29,050 nucleotides of DNA, taken from the NCBI GenBank assembly GCA_900554895.1, contig USIX01000007.1, positions 1 through 29,050 of the forward strand, read 5' to 3'. The DNA is from an uncultured Megamonas sp. GTDB taxonomy: Bacteria; Bacillota; Negativicutes; Selenomonadales; Selenomonadaceae. The notes under the pieces are model-generated. The model was not told where the DNA came from. It searched no databases and saw only the letters and a program-made list of their open reading frames with translations. The translations under genes were made by a program, and so were the position numbers. Position 1 is the stretch's first letter, and every line of letters begins with the position of its first letter. This document shows, in pieces, positions 23,707 through 29,050 of the stretch.

Positions 23707-24732
23707 TTATTGGAGATTTTGACGGAAGAAGTCTGCAAGTTTATCAACAGTCGGATTTACAAACTGTTCTTTATCATAAAGGTCGAAATGAGTTGCACCG
23801 TCGAGAATTACAAGTTCTTTAGGCTCTTTTGCCATATCATATGCTCTCTGGCTGAAATAGAGCGTCTGAGCATCGGCACCGGCGATAAGCAGCAGCGGGC
23901 GAGGCGAAATTTTATCAATCTGGGCAAACGGATAGAACTCCATCTGACGAACGGTGCTTATATAGCGCAGATTGCCCGTTGCATTCGGATGAGCTCCTCT
24001 TTCAGTATTGTAATAGTCATAGGCATTGCGCAGAAACTGCGGTGCGTCAGCCGGTGGAGTTTCTGTTGGTAGAAGTTTTGTAATGCGTGGTTCTTCGCCG
24101 CGTGCTTCTTTAGTTCGCTGGTCAGCGATATCTTTAAGCGTTGCGCTACGTTGTTCGTCCGTTACGGGCCATACGTTCTGCAAGCCTTCACGCGCGGCAT
24201 CGCCGACATCATAAGTCGATACGCCGGCAACAGCTTTTATGCGCGGGTCGGTTTCGGCAGCGGCAATGGTGTATCCGCCGCCGGCGCAGATGCCGAGAGC
24301 ACCGATTTTTTCAGCGTCCACTTCCGGACGGTTGCTCAAATAATCGACAACACAGCGGATATCTTCCACGCGTTCCGACGGATTTTCATAATAACGCGGT
24401 TCACCGCCGCTTTCACCATAATGAGAAGCATCATATGCTAAGGTAATAAAGCCCTTTTCCGCCAGTTTGCGGGCGTAAATGCCAGCAGTCTGTTCCTTTA
24501 CGCCGCCCCATGGATGAGCCACGCTGATAGCGGGATATTTTTTATTTTTGTCGAAATTAGCCGGAAGATACAGATTACCCACCATATCAATCTGATTATT
24601 TTTAAAAGTTACTTTTTCTACCGTAACATCATCATTTTCAGCGGCAAAAGCTGTGTTGCCGCCGATGCAGACGCCGATAATGGACATCACTCCGCTCAAA
24701 ATCATTGCCGTTATTTTCTTTTTATTCAGCAT
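23707..24732 (-). CDS. Exported alpha/beta hydrolase, dienelactone-hydrolase-like with Cys nucleophile
   Basis: This gene encodes 341 residues. Residues 1-30 form a signal peptide ending in NTAFA-A, so the enzyme acts outside the cytoplasm. The alpha/beta hydrolase core shows H-P-W-G-G as the oxyanion region and D-A-S-H-Y-G-E-S-G-G. The nucleophile elbow is G-I-C-A-G-G with C149 instead of serine, as in dienelactone hydrolases. An acid candidate is in A-G-A-D-A and the terminal histidine is in G-A-T-H-F-D. An insertion of about 50 residues (180-240) precedes the acid strand. The substrate is unknown. The ATG at 24732 sits 8 bases after AAAGGAG; an in-frame GTG at 24741 overlaps that site. It is a monocistronic gene with a good promoter. 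Confidence 0.9.
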   Translation of the reverse strand: MLNKKKITAMILSGVMSIIGVCIGGNTAFAAENDDVTVEKVTFKNNQIDMVGNLYLPANFDKNKKYPAISVAHPWGGVKEQTAGIYARKLAEKGFITLAYDASHYGESGGEPRYYENPSERVEDIRCVVDYLSNRPEVDAEKIGALGICAGGGYTIAAAETDPRIKAVAGVSTYDVGDAAREGLQNVWPVTDEQRSATLKDIADQRTKEARGEEPRITKLLPTETPPADAPQFLRNAYDYYNTERGAHPNATGNLRYISTVRQMEFYPFAQIDKISPRPLLLIAGADAQTLYFSQRAYDMAKEPKELVILDGATHFDLYDKEQFVNPTVDKLADFFRQNLQ

Positions 24733-24766
24733 GAAAATCACTCCTTTTGATAATTAACTTAATGCA

Positions 24767-24795
24767 ATTATATTTCTTTTGAAACTATATGTGAA
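24767..24795 (-). promoter_or_regulatory. Sigma-70 promoter of the exported hydrolase
   Basis: On the minus strand TTCACA (24795-24790), a 17-base spacer and TATAAT (24772-24767) are separated from the ATG by 34 bases. Confidence 0.75.
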
Positions 24796-24815
24796 ATACT
24801 TATAAAGAATTCATC

Positions 24816-24838
24816 TATCATGCTTTTGACGCATGATA
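24816..24838. promoter_or_regulatory. Inverted repeat, candidate operator upstream of the hydrolase promoter
   Basis: TATCATGC (24816-24823) and GCATGATA (24831-24838) form a perfect 8-bp inverted repeat with a 7-base spacer. Its centre lies about 38 bases upstream of the -35 midpoint of the hydrolase promoter, an activator-like position. It has no T tract, so it is unlikely to be a terminator. Confidence 0.5.
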
Positions 24839-24844
24839 AAATAA

Positions 24845-24880
24845 AAACAGCAATAAAAGATAACTCTCTTATTGCTGTTT
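24845..24880 (-). terminator. Intrinsic terminator of the nitroreductase gene
   Basis: A perfect 12-bp stem (24845-24856 with 24869-24880) has a 12-base loop. On the minus strand it is followed by T5-A-T4. It lies 4 bases beyond the nitroreductase stop codon. Confidence 0.9.
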
Positions 24881-24884
24881 CTGC

Positions 24885-25385
24885 TTAAAATTTTTCATAA
24901 TGAATTTTCTTGTCGTTCCATTTATTTTTCACTTTCGGTATTTGTGCCGGATAACCAAAAGCAATCATCCATAATGGCACGATATTTTCCGGCAGAGAAA
25001 AATATTCGCGGATTGGCTCAATCCGTTCCTTATTGGGATAAACACCAATCCAGCAACTGCCGATACCGAGCTTTTTGGCGGCAATCAGCATATTTTCCGT
25101 AGCGGCGGCACAGTCCTGCTCGCAGTAGTCGACAAAAGGATTGCAGTTCGTATCGGCGCAGACGAGCATCCCCAGAGCGGCATTTTCCAAAGGAAGCGCA
25201 TAAGGTGAAAATGTAGCCATTTTCGCCAGTGTCTCTTTATTCTGCACGATTAAGAATTCCCACGGTTGAGTATTCTTTGCGCTGGGCGCGGCAAAACCTG
25301 CCTGTAAAATCTGTTTGATTTTTTCCGGTTCAATTTGTTTTGCCTGAAATTTACGCACACTTGTGCGGTTCAAAATATCCTGCAT
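24885..25385 (-). CDS. Nitroreductase-family FMN oxidoreductase
   Basis: This gene encodes 166 residues, a short single-domain nitroreductase. The FMN phosphate-binding N-R-T-S-V-R-K-F is at 6-13. The A-P-S-A-K-N-T-Q-P-W-E-F stretch (about 33-44) is the family hallmark. G-I-G-S-C-W-I-G-V-Y-P follows near 105-120. Such enzymes reduce nitro compounds, quinones or enones using NAD(P)H, usually as dimers; the natural substrate is unknown. AGGAGG stands 7 bases before the ATG. The gene starts 17 bases after the end of the D-lactate dehydrogenase-like gene, so it is probably co-transcribed with it. Confidence 0.92.
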   Translation of the reverse strand: MQDILNRTSVRKFQAKQIEPEKIKQILQAGFAAPSAKNTQPWEFLIVQNKETLAKMATFSPYALPLENAALGMLVCADTNCNPFVDYCEQDCAAATENMLIAAKKLGIGSCWIGVYPNKERIEPIREYFSLPENIVPLWMIAFGYPAQIPKVKNKWNDKKIHYEKF

Positions 25386-25402
25386 ATGAAAACCTCCTAT
25401 TA

Positions 25403-26387
25403 TTAACTTAACTGATTGGGAATTTTTTTATTTTCACACATGGCGCAGATACCTTCTACACTGCCGAATACCATGCTTTTAACGGCGGCGTCGGTATAAA
25501 ACGCCATATGCGGCGTATGAACGACATTGGGAAACTGACGCAGATATGCCATTTCTCGATTGGAAATTATATCCGTCTTTAAATCTTGATGAACAATGCC
25601 TTCTTCATATTCCATACAGTCAAGACCGAGTGCGCCGATTTTCTTGTTTTCAATACCTTCGATTAAATCCTCCATTTTCATAAGACCGCCGCGGGCGCAG
25701 TTGATAATGACGACATTCGGCTTCATCTTGGCGATACTGTCTTTATTGATTAAATGATACGTAGACTCGGTCAGCGGTAAATGCAAAGATATTATATCGC
25801 ATTCTTTATAAATCGTTTCCAAATCCACATATTCGGCAATTTTCTTTACACCTTCATGCTGACTGGAATTGTACGCCAAAAGGCGGCAGCCGAACCCTGC
25901 CAGATAAGAAAGAACGGAACGGCCAATTCTGCCCGTGCCCAAAATACCGACCGTAAGGTCTTTAAGCTGACGTCCCTGCAATCCTTCAAGCGAATAATCA
26001 TTCACATTCGTGCGCCATAAAGAAGCCTTATAATGACGCAGGCACAGAAGCATCATCATTATGGTATATTCGGCAACGCTGTTCGGTCCGTAGGAAACAT
26101 TGCAGACATGAATACCGATTTTTTTTCGCATATTCGATATCTATATGATTATAACCGACCGTTCTTGTAGCCAGATAAAAAATACCATGCGTCTTTAAAG
26201 CGTCGAGCATTTTTTTATCATATTGGTACTGACCGAGAACGGTAATGCCTGTATAACCGTTTACCAAATCAATATTATCCATGGTCAGTATTTCGGAAGA
26301 ACAGGTAATTTCAATATTTAAACGTTGCGCAATGGCAGAAAAATAATCCGTTTCATCATCACGCACTTCAAAAGCATATATTTTCAT
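25403..26387 (-). pseudogene. D-lactate dehydrogenase/VanH-like 2-hydroxyacid dehydrogenase, frameshifted
   Basis: Two overlapping frames together make one full-length enzyme of about 327 residues. The first part (26387 to about 26120) starts M-K-I-Y-A-F-E-V-R and reads to T-V-G-Y-N-H-I-D-I-E-Y-A-K-K. The second part (open to 25403) continues I-G-I-H-V-C-N-V-S-Y-G-P-N-S-V-A-E-Y-T. The NAD fold G-I-L-G-T-G-R-I-G-R, catalytic Arg in N-C-A-R-G-G, Glu in the M-E-Y-E-E region and His in H-T-P-H-M-A-F-Y-T are intact. The break is a run of eight A on the minus strand (26126-26119) where seven would keep the frame. It may be a true mutation, a sequencing error, phase variation or slippage. The second part has its own ATG at 26131, but that would lack the substrate-binding domain. 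Confidence 0.9.
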
Positions 26388-26519
26388 AAAAATCTCCTTG
26401 ATTTTAAATCCAATAATGAAATTAGAAAAATATTGAACGAATACAATACGCTATTTTATATTGCCAGTATAGATTAAGAATTTTTTATCGATATAATATG
26501 TTAATTTAAAGAATAAATA

Positions 26520-27896
26520 TTACGATTTTTTAACTATAAGACAGACACTTTCTACGTGGCCTGTTTGCGGAAACATGTCAACAGGCTGTATTTCGACTGC
26601 TTTATAGCCGAGTTCATCCAAAATGGCGATATCGCGGGCAAGTGATGCCGGATTGCACGATACGTAGACAATGCGTTTCGGGCGCATGGCAGCGAATGTT
26701 TTTAAAACTTCCGGAGCACAGCCGGCACGTGGCGGGTCCGTTACGATTACGTCAGGACGCAGCCCTTTGCGGAAAAGCTGCGGCATTAATTTTGCGGCGT
26801 CACCCGTCATAAATTCGGCGTTTTTAATATTATTATCGCGGGCATTGGCAACGGCATCGCGGATTGCTTCCGGCACGATTTCCATCCCGTAGACTTTTTT
26901 TGCTTTTTGGGCTAAAAACAGGGAAATCGTTCCCGTGCCGCAGTAGCCGTCGATAACGGTTTCCCTGCCGGTCAGATTGGCGTATTTTAAAGCGCATTCG
27001 TATAATTTCTCCGCCTGTTCCGTATTCACCTGAAAAAATGAAAGAGCGGAGATTTTGAATTTAAGACTGCCGAGTCTGTCGGTAATATGCGAAGCACCCC
27101 ATAAAACCTTGCATTCCTTACCCATGATTATATTGTTTCTACCCGTATTGATATTATGAACGATACTTGTGAGGTTCGGAATTTTACTGCGCAGGAAATT
27201 TACGATTTCACGCACGCGCGGAATTTTCGGCTGTGCCGTAACAAGCACGACCATCGCCTGCGTTTCATCACGGTTGGTGCGTCCAACTACATGGCGCAAA
27301 AGACCGTAATGCGTTTTTTCGTCATAGACACTGAGCTTGAACTTTGTCGCCATTTCCCGCACGGCATTGGCAATAACATTATTCGTGTGTTTCTGGATAT
27401 GGCACATTTCCGTGTTGATAATATTGTGTGAACTGTGCGCATAACAACCTACGATTATGCCGTCTTTTTTCGTGCGTCCGATAGGAAACTGCATCTTATT
27501 GCGGTAATGCCATTCGTTGACGGACGGCATGGTCGGATGAATTACGATGTCTTTTTTTATAGCGATATGCTCCATCATATCGATGACTTTCTGCTGTTTT
27601 GCATGAAGCTGCGCTTCATAGGAATAATGCTGAAGCTGGCACGCTCCGCAATCGTCATAAACGGGACAGACAGGTTTAATCCGCTCGGAAGCTTTTTCAA
27701 TAATGGATACGATTTCGCCTGTGGCATAATTTTTCTTGACTAAAGTGATTTTTGCTTCCACCGTTTCACCTGGAAGAGCATACGGCACAAATACGGTGAA
27801 GTTTTCATATCGGCCTACACCTTCGCCACTTTGTCCCATACCGGTAATCTGTATATTATATTTCTGTCCGACCTGGACAGGAATTTTTGTTTTCAT
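26520..27896 (-). CDS. rlmD: 23S rRNA (uracil-C5)-methyltransferase, RlmD/RumA type
   Basis: This gene encodes 458 residues. An N-terminal TRAM domain (about 8-68, with G-x-G-E-G-V-G-R) is followed by the [4Fe-4S] ligand set C77-x5-C83-x2-C86 and C165. The SAM-binding methyltransferase domain contains F-F-Q-V-N-T-E-Q-A, D-G-Y-C-G-T-G-T-I-S-L, D-P-P-R-A-G-C and the catalytic Y-V-S-C-N-P-A-S-L. This is the full RumA-family build. The E. coli enzyme methylates U1939; Firmicute members may also do U747, so the exact target is inferred. The start is the ATG at 27896, with AAGGA upstream. It is a housekeeping gene 33 bases downstream of the phosphatase gene. Confidence 0.95.
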   Translation of the reverse strand: MKTKIPVQVGQKYNIQITGMGQSGEGVGRYENFTVFVPYALPGETVEAKITLVKKNYATGEIVSIIEKASERIKPVCPVYDDCGACQLQHYSYEAQLHAKQQKVIDMMEHIAIKKDIVIHPTMPSVNEWHYRNKMQFPIGRTKKDGIIVGCYAHSSHNIINTEMCHIQKHTNNVIANAVREMATKFKLSVYDEKTHYGLLRHVVGRTNRDETQAMVVLVTAQPKIPRVREIVNFLRSKIPNLTSIVHNINTGRNNIIMGKECKVLWGASHITDRLGSLKFKISALSFFQVNTEQAEKLYECALKYANLTGRETVIDGYCGTGTISLFLAQKAKKVYGMEIVPEAIRDAVANARDNNIKNAEFMTGDAAKLMPQLFRKGLRPDVIVTDPPRAGCAPEVLKTFAAMRPKRIVYVSCNPASLARDIAILDELGYKAVEIQPVDMFPQTGHVESVCLIVKKS

Positions 27897-27929
27897 TAAA
27901 TAAAAATCCTTCCTTATAAAAATAAAATA

Positions 27930-28598
27930 TTATTTGGCAAAATTTACTGCCGTCAATAATTTTTGCGGAGTATCGATTAAAATATCCGCTCCGTTGGCAT
28001 TGAGTTCATCGGCCGTACGGAAACCCCACAAAACGCCGACAGCCAACATATCCGCATTTACAGCCGTCTGCATATCCACACCGGAGTCACCAAGATAAAC
28101 CACTTCCTGCGGTTTTATACTCCAACTGTCCGCAATGGCAAGAACTTTACCCGGGTCCGGTTTTCGTTTCAAACCGGGTTTATCACCGATAATACAGTCG
28201 AAAATATTTTCACTGAATAAAATTCTGATGATATCTTTTGCCGCCTCATCATGTTTATTCGTGCAAACACCGAGCTTTATATTCTGTGCCTGCAATTTTT
28301 GCAAAAGTTCCATAATACCGTCATACGGACGCGTTTTATCGAGGTTATGCTCAGCATAAACAGCTTTGAATTTTATCAATGCTTCGTCAAGCAGATTTTG
28401 TTTATCTTCCGGCAGGGAACGTTCCATCAATTTTCTGATACCGTTACCTACACGATACTTATAGCTTTCAATATCATGAGTAGGCAGATTGTACGAAGAC
28501 AATACCTTATTTACACTGTCTGCCAAATCGTCAAGCGAATTTACAAGCGTTCCGTCCAAATCAAAAATAACGGCTTTATACTGTGTATCAGTTGCCAT
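27930..28598 (-). CDS. gph: HAD-superfamily phosphatase, phosphoglycolate phosphatase (Gph)-like
   Basis: This 222-residue HAD-IA enzyme has motif I D-L-D-G-T-L-V-N-S (D13, D15). A four-helix cap contains V-G-N-G-I-R-K-L-M-E-R-S-L, very Gph-like. Motif II is V-C-T-N-K, motif III K-R-K-P-D-P and motif IV L-G-D-S-G-V-D-M. It would dephosphorylate 2-phosphoglycolate or another small phosphate ester in the cytosol; the exact substrate is inferred. I chose the ATG at 28598, 8 bases after AAAGGA. An alternative ATG at 28607, overlapping the stop of the upstream gene as ATGA with GGGGAG before it, would add three residues. Either way it is translationally coupled to the 122-residue protein upstream. 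Confidence 0.88.
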   Translation of the reverse strand: MATDTQYKAVIFDLDGTLVNSLDDLADSVNKVLSSYNLPTHDIESYKYRVGNGIRKLMERSLPEDKQNLLDEALIKFKAVYAEHNLDKTRPYDGIMELLQKLQAQNIKLGVCTNKHDEAAKDIIRILFSENIFDCIIGDKPGLKRKPDPGKVLAIADSWSIKPQEVVYLGDSGVDMQTAVNADMLAVGVLWGFRTADELNANGADILIDTPQKLLTAVNFAK

Positions 28599-28603
28599 TA
28601 AAA

Positions 28604-28972
28604 TCATCCTTTCTCCCCGATTATTTCCTGCAAAACGGCGGAAACGGCTTTTAATTTCCACGGCTGCATTTTCAGCACCGGTATTGCCTGTTTGTATTGA
28701 TGAATGGTAGCCATGATGATTACATCGCTCGTATCTCGACTCAAATCGGCACAATGGCGCGATATGGCGACTTCGCCGCCTTTGCTCAAAAATGTCTGCT
28801 TTAAAATATTGGCGGCTTTTGTATTGATGTCCTTCAGTTTAATGACCTTAAATACAGCCTTATCTTTCATAATAGTAATACCGGCGGCGGTACAGCCTAT
28901 TTCTTCCATCTCCTGCACTGCCTGCACTGATGATGTTATATTTAAAACCTGCGGTTTAAAATCATTATTCAT
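28604..28972 (-). CDS. Small protein resembling the N-terminal extension of some dihydropteroate synthases
   Basis: This gene encodes 122 residues without signal peptide or membrane segment. The core runs G-C-T-A-A-G-I-T-I-M-K-D-K-A, V-I-K-L, A-A-N-I-L-K-Q-x-x-L-S-K-G-G-E-V-A-I, D-V-I-I-M-A-T-I-H-Q-Y and L-K-M-Q-P-W-K-L-K-A. From memory, this order matches the 100-odd-residue region preceding the TIM barrel in dihydropteroate synthases of several clostridia and related bacteria. Here the barrel is absent: the frame stops and the Gph-like gene follows at once. A free-standing domain or a remnant are both possible. GAGGAG stands 12 bases before the ATG, rather far. It shares a transcript with gph and probably rlmD. 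Confidence 0.75.
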   Translation of the reverse strand: MNNDFKPQVLNITSSVQAVQEMEEIGCTAAGITIMKDKAVFKVIKLKDINTKAANILKQTFLSKGGEVAISRHCADLSRDTSDVIIMATIHQYKQAIPVLKMQPWKLKAVSAVLQEIIGEKG

Positions 28973-29008
28973 TTTGAATTTATACTCCTCATATAATTTC
29001 TATTTATC

Positions 29009-29046
29009 GTTCATTTTTCTTTTGAAAAGTCAAAAGAAAAACGAAC
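29009..29046. repeat. Palindromic intergenic repeat, copy 2
   Basis: A 17-bp stem with one mismatch (29009-29025 with 29030-29046) has a 4-base AAAG loop. TTCATTTTTCTT and TCAAAAGAAAAA-C/T-GAAC are shared with the copy at 13259-13293. The element reaches almost to the window edge and may extend beyond it. Confidence 0.7.
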
Positions 29047-29050
29047 CAAA

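Noticed and set aside
26388..26519. Rex-like TTGTATTC-GTTCAATA sequence upstream of the D-lactate dehydrogenase-like gene
   Set aside because: Symmetry is weak and it does not match the TTGTG-N8-CACAA core expected for Rex.
1..29050. CRISPR array, prophage, insertion sequence or toxin-antitoxin pair
   Set aside because: No regularly spaced direct repeats, transposase, integrase or paired small genes were found on reading both strands.

Overview
The window looks like chromosomal DNA from a low-GC Firmicute. The best guess is a diderm Negativicute (Selenomonadaceae or Veillonellaceae type, for example Megamonas-like). This rests on A+T-rich intergenic DNA, AGGAGG-type ribosome sites, TTG/GTG starts, a Firmicute-style SpoVB-like flippase and lipid kinase, and a liv operon followed by a CBS-ACT gene. 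The taxon is an inference; no rRNA is present. The content is mostly housekeeping and metabolic. I see no CRISPR array, prophage, transposase or integrase, and no gene-free stretch above 300 bases (the longest is the 268-base region upstream of the liv operon).

Layout. The 5' part of a tRNA-Leu (1-33, minus) with a consensus promoter opens the window. An exported protein (169-723) meets, tail to tail, a minus-strand group: TRIC-type channel, PepSY protein and GNAT acetyltransferase. Then come more minus-strand envelope and housekeeping genes: SIMPL protein, YchF, LtaS-like phosphoglycerol transferase, exported unknown, lipid kinase and SpoVB-like flippase. Two plus-strand genes follow, a DUF4931/GalT-like HIT protein and prfC.

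From 12985 to 15700 there is a redox group. A small BFD-type [2Fe-2S] protein and a Tat-exported metallo-beta-lactamase-fold hydrolase lie on the minus strand. An aldo/keto reductase fused to a two-cluster ferredoxin domain diverges from them. Between the two directions sit two back-to-back promoters, each with a 19-bp spacer holding a MerR-type dyad. This is the most interesting regulatory signal in the window.

From 15847 to 21320 there is a complete branched-chain amino-acid ABC operon (livJ-livH-livM-livG-livF) driven by a near-perfect sigma-70 promoter. A CBS-ACT sensor gene follows. Intrinsic terminators after livJ and after livF probably step expression down along the operon.

From 21324 to 26387 there is an accessory oxidoreductase stretch: aldo/keto reductase, antibiotic-biosynthesis-type monooxygenase, divergent LysR regulator, exported dienelactone-hydrolase-like protein with a cysteine nucleophile, nitroreductase, and a D-lactate dehydrogenase/VanH-like gene broken by one extra base in an A8 tract. 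The window closes with rlmD, a Gph-like phosphatase, and a 122-residue protein that looks like a free-standing copy of the N-terminal extension of some dihydropteroate synthases. A palindromic intergenic repeat occurs twice (13259-13293 and 29009-29046).
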